Assembly (NCBI GenBank): GCA_025354065.1
Contig: JANXNM010000622.1
Coordinates: forward strand, 1 to 17,154
Reading direction: 5' to 3'
DNA length: 17,154 nt
From: Synechococcales cyanobacterium 340R_concoct_173_sub
GTDB lineage: Bacteria; Cyanobacteriota; Cyanobacteriia; Leptolyngbyales; Leptolyngbyaceae
Shown: piece after piece, positions 1 to 6,349 of the stretch
Numbering within the stretch: the stretch's first letter is position 1
Layout: each line of letters begins with the position of its first letter
Position numbers and translations under genes: made by a program
Notes under the pieces: model-generated
Database searches by the model: none
The model's input: the letters and a program-made list of their open reading frames with translations, nothing else
Told to the model about the DNA's origin: nothing

Positions 1-255
1 ATTAGTTTCAAGCTGTTGTACTTGATCCTGCATTAAGGCAATCAAGGGCGATACTACAATGGTCAATCCCGGTTTTAACAAGGCGGGCAATTGGAAACAC
101 AATGATTTGCCGCCGCCTGTCGGAATCAGAACCAATACATCCCGATCGTTCATCGCCGACTCAATAATATCCCGTTGTCCAAACCGGAAACTATCATACC
201 CAAAGTAATGTTTTAGATATGTTTCATAATGAGTATCAGCAGCGATCGGGTTCAT
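1..255 (-). CDS. recQ: RecQ-type ATP-dependent DNA helicase, N-terminal part (runs off the window)
   Basis: I translated the reverse complement from the ATG at 255; the 85 visible codons stay open to the window edge. Visible are the RecQ Q-motif region with [14 protein letters not shown] (residues 18-31), the Walker A motif PTGGGKS, and motif Ia [11 protein letters not shown]. RecQ is a superfamily 2, 3'-to-5' DNA helicase that acts in recombination and repair of stalled forks. The start is the first ATG of the frame and gives the normal short lead before the Q-motif; no clear Shine-Dalgarno is seen. The DEAH box, the helicase C-terminal, zinc-binding and HRDC regions would lie outside the window, so paralogue type cannot be judged. 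Confidence 0.9.
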   Translation of the reverse strand, partial: MNPIAADTHYETYLKHYFGYDSFRFGQRDIIESAMNDRDVLVLIPTGGGKSLCFQLPALLKPGLTIVVSPLIALMQDQVQQLETN

Positions 256-878
256 GGTGCCAGGATTTATTGATGTCGTAGTAGTACAAATTCACTTATC
301 AAAAGTGACTCATTAAGCATACCCGGAAAGGTTAATCTCTAAAGAAACTAAGTAACCCTCTTGCCAAACAATGCTACAAGATTGTAGTATACAGATGACA
401 CGATTTGATACTGAATAAGTATGCCCAATAAGTCGTGTGGAAATTCTTCATTATCGATTGAAAATCTTTCATTTTCAGAGGCTATTATGTCTTCCTTATT
501 CGACCTAAACAACGCAAATAATCTATATTTCTTAGTCAAAAGATTATTTTTGTTGCGTCCAGAGATGGATATCTTAGCGTCAGAGATTGTGGGCAATGTG
601 AAAAAAGTAGTAAGACTATTCTACGATTCTCCTGTATATTTTTCCGATGGAAAATCAATAATTGTTATGATCTCAATAAGTTGGGTTTCGGCAGATTAGT
701 CCAATCGTGGCCGATAACCGATCGACTCCAATCCAGTCTTGGAAGCAGTCATGGCATATTATTCTTTGCTTTGACATAAGGAAAAAAGCGATCGTATCTG
801 CGTTTGATCCCCTGCTCCTAAGGTCACGAATAGTGGATTTTTTAGGAATATTTTAAGTTGTGATGAGGAGTATTCTAG
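256..878. other. AT-rich, gene-poor stretch between recQ and the HNH gene
   Basis: This stretch separates two divergently read genes and must hold both promoters. It is visibly richer in A and T than its neighbours and has few CGATCG motifs between about 260 and 700. It holds one doubtful small ORF, listed separately, and a competing minus-strand frame (348-596) with only a TTG start. Near the HNH gene there is a 6-bp inverted repeat, TCCTAA (816-821) with TTAGGA (842-847), which could form a weak leader hairpin. No RNA gene is recognisable. Confidence 0.5.
487..699 (+). CDS. Doubtful small hypothetical protein
   Basis: The open frame begins at an ATG at 421, but that codon has no ribosome binding site. 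The ATG at 487 has GAGG (478-481) five bases upstream, so I prefer it, giving 70 residues. The product has no motif I recognise. It is fairly hydrophobic in two patches (around SLFDLNNANNLYFLVKRLF and near the C-terminus, SIIVMISISW) and could be a degraded remnant. The region is AT-rich and a competing minus-strand frame covers 348-596. It may well be non-coding. Confidence 0.22.
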   Translation: MSSLFDLNNANNLYFLVKRLFLLRPEMDILASEIVGNVKKVVRLFYDSPVYFSDGKSIIVMISISWVSAD

Positions 879-1418
879 ATGCAAACTCTACACCGTCCCA
901 CCTATTCATCAATTCTTCAAAACACAGTCGTGGTGTTCTCTAAAAACTATCTTCCTGTGAGTCGAATTCCGATGAAACGGGCGATCGTCCTCCTAGTCAC
1001 TGGGCAGGCGGAACCGATCGATTTAGGGGATTATGCGCCGGGAAGTTCACAGGTGTGGGAAGTGAATTCTCCTAACCTCGTACTACAAGTTCCGGAACAT
1101 ATTCGCCTCACGATCGGCAATCCCGAACGGCATTGGAAGGTGCCCCCGGTGAACCGTCGCAGCGTACTTCAGCGGGACAACCATACTTGTCAGTACTGTG
1201 GCAGTAAAAAGCATCTCACCCTTGATCACGTCATTCCACGATCGAAAGGGGGGCAACACACCTGGGAAAATGTCGTGGCTGCTTGCTTGTCTTGTAATGG
1301 GCGCAAGAGCGATCGGCTGCTTCATGAAACTAATTTTCGTCTTAGGTATAAGCCAAAAGCCCCCTTACATCCGGCAGTGACCTTTGCAGAAGATTTCTGG
1401 TCTGGTCGATCGGCCTGA
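879..1418 (+). CDS. HNH endonuclease, cyanobacterial chromosomal type
   Basis: 179 residues. The C-terminal half holds a zinc-finger HNH nuclease fold: first CxxC at C104/C107, then the metal-binding LDHVIPRSKGG with D116-H117, N131 in the WENVV stretch, and second CxxC at C136/C139 followed by NGRKSDR. The N-terminal half (about residues 15-85, with PVSRIPMKRAIVLLVTGQAE) is the part typically fused to HNH in a family widely conserved in cyanobacteria. GAGGAG (865-870) lies eight bases before the ATG, so the start is well supported. HNH proteins nick or cut DNA; the true substrate of this stand-alone chromosomal family is not known to me. It is not in an intron or next to a methylase, which argues against a homing or restriction role. 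It stands alone, with a hairpin over its stop codon. Confidence 0.88.
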   Translation: MQTLHRPTYSSILQNTVVVFSKNYLPVSRIPMKRAIVLLVTGQAEPIDLGDYAPGSSQVWEVNSPNLVLQVPEHIRLTIGNPERHWKVPPVNRRSVLQRDNHTCQYCGSKKHLTLDHVIPRSKGGQHTWENVVAACLSCNGRKSDRLLHETNFRLRYKPKAPLHPAVTFAEDFWSGRSA

Positions 1419-1444
1419 TCCCTATTAATAAGACAGGCCCGATC
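1408..1444 (+). terminator. Hairpin overlapping the HNH stop codon, possible terminator
   Basis: GATCGGCCTG (1408-1417) pairs with CAGGCCCGATC (1434-1444), ten base pairs with one bulged C and a 16-base loop. The HNH stop codon (1416-1418) lies at the inner end of the left arm. There is no T-run afterwards, so it is not a classical intrinsic terminator; cyanobacterial terminators often lack one. It could instead protect the 3' end. Confidence 0.42.
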
Positions 1445-1521
1445 CCCATAACTCCCTTAGAACCGGAAATGAGAACAATTTGATCAACTTCATGCAGAGA
1501 CTAAAAATACTGCTTAGTCAC

Positions 1522-1560
1522 CCTACCTTTGGCGCAGCCTCCCCGTAGGCCGTAGAGGAT
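1522..1560. repeat. Short cyanobacterial-style dispersed repeat fragment
   Basis: The stretch contains GGCGCAGCCTCCCCGTAGGC (1531-1550) followed by CGTAGAGG. The core GCCT-CCCCGT-AGGC can fold on itself, and CCTAC (1522-1526) can pair with GTAGG (1545-1549). Its wording resembles the short palindromic repeats scattered between genes in many filamentous cyanobacteria. Only this copy is clear in the window, so repeat status rests on resemblance. Confidence 0.4.
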
Positions 1561-1626
1561 TAGGGGAATCGAATTAAACTTCGTAGCGAGAAAGCCAATG
1601 TTAAAACTCACCTATACTGATGTCGG

Positions 1627-1675
1627 GTTGAATCTTCAACATATTACTAATCCGGTCAATAATCTGGCTAGTAAT
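1627..1675 (-). terminator. Nested inverted repeats at the 3' end of the aminotransferase gene
   Basis: Two dyads follow each other. ATTACTA (1643-1649) and TAGTAAT (1669-1675) are a perfect 7-bp pair whose right arm touches the aminotransferase stop codon. Beyond it GTTGAA (1627-1632) and TTCAAC (1635-1640) form a tight 6-bp pair with a two-base centre. Together they could end or stabilise the aminotransferase transcript. No T-run is present, so the role is a guess. Confidence 0.35.
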
Positions 1676-2868
1676 CATATTGAAACCCTTGTGTCAAAAA
1701 ACTGCCCAATTCGATCGATCGCTATCTTCAAAACCTTCACCTCATGTACCAGTGCAAACCGCACATAGCCTTCACCCGCTGCCCCAAAGCCAATTCCAGG
1801 CGACACAATCACACCTGTCGCTTCCATTAAATCAATACAAAATTTCATCGATTGTTGTGAATAGTATTCATTCACTCGATCGGGAATTTTCGCCCAAATA
1901 TACATAGCCGCATCCGGCATCGCAACCTCCCAACCAATCGCACTCATCCCACTTACAAAGGCAATCGATCGTTCCTTAAAAATCTGTACAGTATTACGAA
2001 CATCGTCTTGCGAACCTGTTAGCGCTAAACTTGCCGCATTCAAAATTCCACGATATTGATTAAAATCCACCGTAGCTTTGATTTGACGTAATGCTTGAAT
2101 GAGTTGGAGATTACCGATCGCAAATCCAATGCGAAACCCGCCCATATTGTAGCTTTTAGACAATGTAAACAATTCAATGGAACAAGATTTATTTAAATCA
2201 GCTTGGAATACTGAAGGGACGGAATCATTAGTAAATACCAAATCGACATAAGGGAAATCGTGAACCAAAACCAAATTATGATTTTGGCAAAACTCTACAG
2301 CATCCTGAAAAAAAGAAAGCGGCGCGATCGCACTAGTCGGATTATGGGGATAGCTAAGAACCATCATGCGAGAACGTTTTAAAATATCTGGTGGAATGTC
2401 TTGAAATAGGGGAAGGAAATTTGTTTCAGCCGTAATAGGCATGGGATGAATGCGACCGCCCGCAAGATGAACTCCGCCGGAATGGGATGGATAACCGGGA
2501 TCAAGAAGTAATGCATAGTCTCCCGGATTCAATATCGCTAAGGGTAAATGGGCCGTACCTTCTTGAGAACCAATCAGGGGAAGTACTTCAGTTTCAGGAT
2601 CGATCGTAATTCCAAATTTCTTCTCATACCATTTCGCCGCTGCCTGACGAAAATCTTGAGTGCCATTAAAAAGTAAATAGCCATGGGTGCTGGGGTCTTG
2701 AAGCGACTGTGCGATCGTATTTAAAATGTCGGGACTTGTAGGTAAATCTGATGACCCGAGGGACAAATCAATGATAGGTAAGCCAGATTGTTTGACACGA
2801 GCTTTAGCCCGATCGGTGTCGGCGAAAACGTTCTGTTGTAAGGGTGTGATGCGATCGGCAAATTGCAT
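1675..2868 (-). CDS. Class I/II PLP-dependent aminotransferase
   Basis: 397 residues, normal full length for the fold-type I aminotransferases. The PLP lysine is K238 in TLSKSYNMGGFRIGF; other cofactor positions are N176 in the HNPT motif, D204 and Y207 in HDFPYVDL, and R246. The C-terminal YVRFALV (near residue 370) carries the likely substrate-carboxylate arginine. The sequence resembles the cyanobacterial proteins often annotated as LL-diaminopimelate or aspartate aminotransferase, but it is not clearly the canonical DapL, so I give no symbol. It transfers an amino group between an amino acid and a 2-oxo acid in the cytoplasm. It is divergent from an amino-acid-binding lipoprotein gene, with 83 bases between the start codons, which suggests shared control and a role in amino acid use. 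The ATG at 2868 is the only good start. Confidence 0.85.
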   Translation of the reverse strand: MQFADRITPLQQNVFADTDRAKARVKQSGLPIIDLSLGSSDLPTSPDILNTIAQSLQDPSTHGYLLFNGTQDFRQAAAKWYEKKFGITIDPETEVLPLIGSQEGTAHLPLAILNPGDYALLLDPGYPSHSGGVHLAGGRIHPMPITAETNFLPLFQDIPPDILKRSRMMVLSYPHNPTSAIAPLSFFQDAVEFCQNHNLVLVHDFPYVDLVFTNDSVPSVFQADLNKSCSIELFTLSKSYNMGGFRIGFAIGNLQLIQALRQIKATVDFNQYRGILNAASLALTGSQDDVRNTVQIFKERSIAFVSGMSAIGWEVAMPDAAMYIWAKIPDRVNEYYSQQSMKFCIDLMEATGVIVSPGIGFGAAGEGYVRFALVHEVKVLKIAIDRIGQFFDTRVSI

Positions 2869-2907
2869 AGTAAATACGAAGATGTAATTGTGGAGATGTA
2901 TTGCGCG

Positions 2908-2939
2908 GAGGATTTGGTATTAGAATAAACCTAATCCTC
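2908..2939. promoter_or_regulatory. 32-bp imperfect dyad in the divergent promoter region
   Basis: GAGGATT (2908-2914) mirrors AATCCTC (2933-2939), and inside it GGT (2916-2918) mirrors ACC (2929-2931), all about one centre at 2923.5. TAGAAT (2921-2926) at the centre could be a -10 hexamer for the binding-protein gene. A dyad over a -10 box is a typical repressor operator arrangement; in RNA it would instead be a leader hairpin. I did not find a convincing -35 element. Confidence 0.42.
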
Positions 2940-2951
2940 GACAGAATCACC

Positions 2952-4031
2952 ATGCCTAGCAAAAGAAAATTTGTATTGGATTGGCTCAGCCCAATCAAAC
3001 CCTTGACATTCATCCTGCTGCTCGGACTAACGGCTTGTGGGGCAGAGACCGAAGGTGAAGTGACAGGCGGCGGTGGGCAGCGCAATCGGATGGGGGTTGT
3101 GCAGGCGCGTGGAGAGTTGCAATGTGGCGTGAGTGGTGAATTGCCGGGGTTCAGTTTTGTGCAGCCCAATGGGGACTATGTGGGACTGGATGTGGATATT
3201 TGTCGGGCGATCGCGGCGGCGATGTTTAATGATGCAAAAGCGGTGGAATTTCGGAATTTGAATGCAAAGGAACGATTCACTGCCGTCCAAACTGGGGAAA
3301 TTGATATTCTTAGTCGAAATACCACTTGGAGCACGAGCCGCGATACCAGTGTAGGGCTGGAATTTGGTCCTGTAGTGTTCTATGACAGTCAAGCTATCAT
3401 GGTGCGTAAGGGTGAAAAAATCGAGAAGCTAGAAGATCTAAGAAATAAATCAATCTGTATTCAAATTGGAACGACGACTGAACAGAATTTAACAGATCAA
3501 ATGCGGAAACGGGGTATTCCATTTAAACCGATCGTCTTTGAAGAAATTAATACGGTTTTTAGTGCCTATTCTGAAGGTCGCTGCGAAGGGGTTACAGCCG
3601 ATCGATCGCAATTAATTTCCCGTCGTACCAAGCTCGCCAAACCTGATGCTCATGTAGTTCTAGCCGAAGCCCTTTCTAAAGAACCTTTAGCGCCTGCTGT
3701 GGCTGATGGTGATTCGCGGTGGCAGGATTTAATGAAATGGACAATCTATGGTCTAATTGAAGCCGAAGAACTCGGAATCACCTCTCAGAATATTGATCAA
3801 AAATTACAGAGTAAAGATCCCACGGTACGTCGGTTGTTGGGCGTTGAAGGAGATTTAGGTAAAGGATTGGGATTGTCGAATGATTTTGTGGTACGGATGA
3901 TTCGGCAGGTGGGAAATTATGGGGAGATTTACGATCGAAACCTGGGTAGTAAAACACCACTGAATTTGCCTCGTGGCCAGAATGATTTGTGGAACAAAGG
4001 CGGTCTGATGTATTCGCCACCATTTCGCTAA
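2952..4031 (+). CDS. Amino-acid ABC transporter substrate-binding lipoprotein (AapJ/NatF-like)
   Basis: 359 residues from the ATG at 2952. The N-terminus is a lipoprotein signal: basic residues, a hydrophobic stretch about 17-26, and the lipobox LTAC with C29. Mature-protein signatures match the general (polar) amino acid binding family: LQCGVSGELPGFS, GLDVDICRAIAAAMF, LNAKERFTAVQTGEIDILSRNTTW and SRDTSVGLEFG. It would capture amino acids in the periplasm and hand them to membrane permeases. No permease or ATPase gene is next to it, common in cyanobacteria where the parts of such transporters are scattered. The frame extends to a TTG at 2901, but that adds 17 residues before an already complete signal peptide and would run through the dyad, so I reject it. 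Specificity (acidic, neutral or general) cannot be read from the sequence. Confidence 0.88.
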   Translation: MPSKRKFVLDWLSPIKPLTFILLLGLTACGAETEGEVTGGGGQRNRMGVVQARGELQCGVSGELPGFSFVQPNGDYVGLDVDICRAIAAAMFNDAKAVEFRNLNAKERFTAVQTGEIDILSRNTTWSTSRDTSVGLEFGPVVFYDSQAIMVRKGEKIEKLEDLRNKSICIQIGTTTEQNLTDQMRKRGIPFKPIVFEEINTVFSAYSEGRCEGVTADRSQLISRRTKLAKPDAHVVLAEALSKEPLAPAVADGDSRWQDLMKWTIYGLIEAEELGITSQNIDQKLQSKDPTVRRLLGVEGDLGKGLGLSNDFVVRMIRQVGNYGEIYDRNLGSKTPLNLPRGQNDLWNKGGLMYSPPFR

Positions 4032-4074
4032 ATTCGGTCAATTGATTAGCTAATTCAGTTTATACGTGAATTGG

Positions 4075-4134
4075 TACTGTTAGATTATGTCAATAGTTGG
4101 GAAAACAGTATGTGGAATAAGTTGGTTTTTTTTT
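4075..4134 (+). terminator. Inverted repeat then T9 tract after the binding-protein gene, weak terminator candidate
   Basis: TACTGTT (4075-4081) and AACAGTA (4104-4110) are a perfect 7-bp pair with a 22-base loop. A run of nine T lies at 4126-4134, 15 bases beyond the right arm. The distance from stem to T-run is too large for a textbook intrinsic terminator, and the same stretch must carry the promoter of the next gene. Confidence 0.25.
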
Positions 4135-4168
4135 GAAATTAATTTAGCGTGTTGTGGATAAAGATGTC

Positions 4169-4450
4169 ATGGATGAAGAACTTTCTCAATTTAAGGACAA
4201 TGAAAACACTCTAGTTTGTATAGGTAAATTTGATGCGGCAGGGTTCCCGATCGTGACATCACGCCACTTAGGATCGCTGGCAACGGCGACATTACAGGCG
4301 TTAGGGTTAGCGGCATTACTAAGTCAAACGATTCAGCCAGAACCATTACAAAGGATTTTGATGCGGCTAGACGACGGCTCCATTGTGCGCATCGAACCCA
4401 ATGAGAACGGTTACATTGCCTATCTTCAGATGCCTACAAATAGGGGCTAG
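4169..4450 (+). CDS. Small conserved-looking protein of unknown function
   Basis: 93 residues from the ATG at 4169; a GTG at 4154 in the same frame would add five. I do not recognise the family. The pattern (LVCIGKFDAAGFPIVTS, then a helix SLATATLQALGLAALLSQ, then ILMRLDDGSIVRIEPNENG and a final strand YIAYLQM) reads as beta-helix-beta-beta and is faintly like a Roadblock/LC7 fold, an inference from secondary structure only. It is soluble, with no signal peptide. Its TAG stop shares four bases (CTAG, 4447-4450) with the stop of the convergent ureE-like gene, which supports both frames being real. GC content and CGATCG use match the neighbours. Confidence 0.6.
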   Translation: MDEELSQFKDNENTLVCIGKFDAAGFPIVTSRHLGSLATATLQALGLAALLSQTIQPEPLQRILMRLDDGSIVRIEPNENGYIAYLQMPTNRG

Positions 4451-4869
4451 ATATAAGTCTCAGGTTGAAATGGCGCAATATCTTCGGTGATAGTGAGTCC
4501 CCGATGTTCTAGAAGCTGTCTTACACGATCGTCGGGGAGAATACGAAGGTGGGTAGTGGTCATCTCTAAAGCGATGCGACGACTGCCGAGATGATAAGCG
4601 GCTTGCAGGAGCGCAAGGGGGAAAAGAGAGGTGATGGTGAGGACCGATTCTTTTTTAGCTAGGACTTGTATTAATTCTCCACTAGAAGCTCTAAGCCAAT
4701 CCCCTTCCTGGAGAATAGTTCCTCGGGGAAGCTTGAGGGCGATGGGTGATCCCTGGTCCGAATAGCCACGTAAAGCAATCTGAGTCCGTTCTTCAGAGGT
4801 AAGGGAGAGGGTCGAGGTTGGCTCTAGGCGGTCTTGGTGAGAGAGGCGATCGGTAAAAACAATAGTCAC
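4447..4869 (-). CDS. ureE: UreE-like urease accessory protein, divergent
   Basis: 140 residues. Family features are visible along the whole length: TLSLTSEERTQIALRGYSD (near 20-38), LPRGTILQEGDWL (47-59), a strand pair with VLTITS, then LLQAAYHLGSRRIALEM (88-103) and IAPFQPE near the C-terminus. UreE is a cytoplasmic homodimer that binds nickel and passes it to the UreG-containing complex for urease activation. The usual AYHLGNRH is here AYHLGSRR, so the conserved nickel-ligand histidine is R98, although H93 remains. There is no histidine-rich tail and the last residues (PETYI) are short compared with the usual PE-GAY ending. No other urease gene is nearby, which is common in cyanobacteria. 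It may have weakened metal handling or a changed role. The start has no strong ribosome binding site. Confidence 0.8.
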   Translation of the reverse strand: MTIVFTDRLSHQDRLEPTSTLSLTSEERTQIALRGYSDQGSPIALKLPRGTILQEGDWLRASSGELIQVLAKKESVLTITSLFPLALLQAAYHLGSRRIALEMTTTHLRILPDDRVRQLLEHRGLTITEDIAPFQPETYI

Positions 4870-4969
4870 AATATTTAGGAAAACCCTACTAATTAAGAAT
4901 AACGGGCATTTCTAACTTTAAACAAGATCCTAAGCTTTGTGAAGTTACAATACTCCAAGTCCCTCAAGG

Positions 4970-4987
4970 CGACAGCATGATCTGTCG
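4970..4987. promoter_or_regulatory. Perfect 6-bp inverted repeat between ureE and the fibrillin-like gene
   Basis: CGACAG (4970-4975) and CTGTCG (4982-4987) are perfect mirror arms with a six-base CATGAT spacer. It lies about 100 bases upstream of both divergent start codons (4869 and 5106), so it could be an operator for either gene or a leader hairpin. No known regulator site matches. Confidence 0.3.
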
Positions 4988-5066
4988 AAGTTCTTCCTAA
5001 GCACATCTCTACGCGATGCGATAGGTTTCGTCAACTTAAGCAGTAAACTAAACTAAAGAACTAAAT

Positions 5067-5094
5067 TAAAGATTTTGAACTAAAGATTTTGAAT
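5067..5094. repeat. Two-copy 14-bp tandem repeat just before the fibrillin-like gene
   Basis: TAAAGATTTTGAAC (5067-5080) is followed at once by TAAAGATTTTGAAT (5081-5094), identical in 13 of 14 bases. A related AACTAAAGAACTAAAT stretch precedes them. The second copy ends one base from the ribosome binding site of the gene starting at 5106, so copy number could affect its leader. Confidence 0.6.
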
Positions 5095-5105
5095 AGGGCT
5101 ACAAA

Positions 5106-5681
5106 ATGACAGAATTGATGGATGCAGAATCGGTTTTAACGGCAGCAGCAGGAACATCGCCTCGGCCAACGGCAGCAGCAACCGTGATGGCTCTTTTGCA
5201 AACCGAAGAATCTATTCGACAAACCCGATCGCAATTCATAGAATCGGATTTACTCGGTAATTGGCAACTGCATTTTGTTTCAGCCGGAAAAGTAAACTTA
5301 ATTTCTAAACGGCTTCGAGGCTTTTTTCTGCCATCATTCTTACCAGCACAAATCGGATTTCATCGCAACGATACAGATGATTCTGCTCCCCTGTGTGTGA
5401 CAAATCAAATTACGATCGGTCTCATTAAACTCAAATTTACTGGCCCTGCCCGATTTGAATCAAAAAAGAATTTATTAGGGTTTGATTTCACACACTTTGA
5501 AGTGATTGCATTGGGACAACGAGTCTATGAAGGCGCTGTTCCTAGTTCTAGAACAAACCAAAAATTTCAAGATATTCCGATCGGGAAACTTCCATTTTTT
5601 GCATTCTTTGCCGTGACAGATGGCTTCATTGCGGCACGCGGTCGAGGCGGTGGACTGGCGATGTGGGTAAAACAGATTTAA
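5106..5681 (+). CDS. Fibrillin (plastid lipid-associated protein, PAP) family protein, probable
   Basis: 191 residues, the usual size for cyanobacterial fibrillins. The family pattern is a lipocalin-like beta barrel that opens with a GxWxLxYTS-type strand, here LLGNWQLHFVSAG (49-61), and ends with a strand preceded by RG, here FIAARGRGGGLAMWVK (174-189). In cyanobacteria and plastids these proteins bind thylakoid lipids and help in photoprotection. There is no signal peptide and residues 8-26 are a low-complexity Ala/Thr/Pro stretch. AGGG (5095-5098) lies seven bases before the ATG. The TAA stop overlaps the stop of the convergent phosphopantetheinyl transferase gene by four bases (TTAA). The call rests on the two end motifs and length; another lipocalin-like cyanobacterial family is possible. 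Confidence 0.62.
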   Translation: MTELMDAESVLTAAAGTSPRPTAAATVMALLQTEESIRQTRSQFIESDLLGNWQLHFVSAGKVNLISKRLRGFFLPSFLPAQIGFHRNDTDDSAPLCVTNQITIGLIKLKFTGPARFESKKNLLGFDFTHFEVIALGQRVYEGAVPSSRTNQKFQDIPIGKLPFFAFFAVTDGFIAARGRGGGLAMWVKQI

Positions 5682-6349
5682 GCGGATTCTATTGCCACTG
5701 CACCCACAAATCCGATCGCAGTAGAATCCAAACAAGTCAAATTAAATCGAGTGAGGTTAAAGATCCGATCGCATGGTGATTTTACTACTGTCACACTTGA
5801 TTCATCAATGTGTAATTCTAAATTAGAAATCTGGCTCAATCCGATTCCAACAGCTTTCAAATAGGCTTCCTTACAAGTCCAATAGGCAAAGAATTGTTCG
5901 GGTTGTAGCGACTCAGGTAAGGCTACGATCGCCTCATATTCTGATGATTTGAAAAAACGTTTCGCCAACGCCAAAAGTTTCGGCACCGATCGGACCTCTT
6001 CCAAATCAACTCCCACCACCGCCATCTCAGATATAACAATCAATGCTCGCCCATTAGAATGAGCTAAATTAAAGTGCAAATTTGGATAATCTACCAATCT
6101 AGGTTTTCCATAATTACCATACTCAAATCGTAAGGCTTGCGGAGAACAGTTGGTATACTGTGCAAGCGTCGATCGCAACGAACCCCGTGCCGCAATAAAA
6201 TCATTTTGATGTTGCAAATTCAACAATCGCTCAGCCCGATGGCACTCATCAGGAGACAATAATCGATAATACTCAGCCCGAGTCTGCACATCGATCGCCA
6301 AATCAATTAGATACCGATCGCATCTCAACAAATCTCCAGATCTCCTCAC
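5678..6349 (-). CDS. Sfp/HetI-type 4'-phosphopantetheinyl transferase
   Basis: About 223 residues from the GTG at 6349. It moves the phosphopantetheine arm of coenzyme A onto the serine of acyl, peptidyl or aryl carrier proteins. The three Sfp signatures are present: YGKPRL (80-85), FNLAHSNG (93-100), GVDLEEV with the metal-binding D115 and E117, and FFAYWTCKEAYLKAVGIGL (154-172) with E161 and K165. The open frame runs up to 6448, but that would overlap the upstream gene by about 100 bases and adds no homologous-looking sequence. GTG 6349 forms a GTGA overlap with the upstream stop and has GGAG five bases before it; TTG 6328, also with GGAG five bases upstream, is an alternative. Cyanobacteria usually have one Sfp-type enzyme serving fatty acid, heterocyst glycolipid and natural-product carrier proteins; none of those synthases is in the window. 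Confidence 0.88.
   Translation of the reverse strand: MRRSGDLLRCDRYLIDLAIDVQTRAEYYRLLSPDECHRAERLLNLQHQNDFIAARGSLRSTLAQYTNCSPQALRFEYGNYGKPRLVDYPNLHFNLAHSNGRALIVISEMAVVGVDLEEVRSVPKLLALAKRFFKSSEYEAIVALPESLQPEQFFAYWTCKEAYLKAVGIGLSQISNLELHIDESSVTVVKSPCDRIFNLTRFNLTCLDSTAIGFVGAVAIESA

Noticed and set aside
348..596. Minus-strand 82-residue ORF
   Set aside because: It starts only with TTG, has no ribosome binding site, no recognisable motif, and overlaps the slightly better plus-strand frame.
2901..2951. TTG start giving a 17-residue longer binding protein
   Set aside because: The ATG at 2952 begins a complete lipoprotein signal peptide, and the longer form would read through the dyad and possible -10 box.
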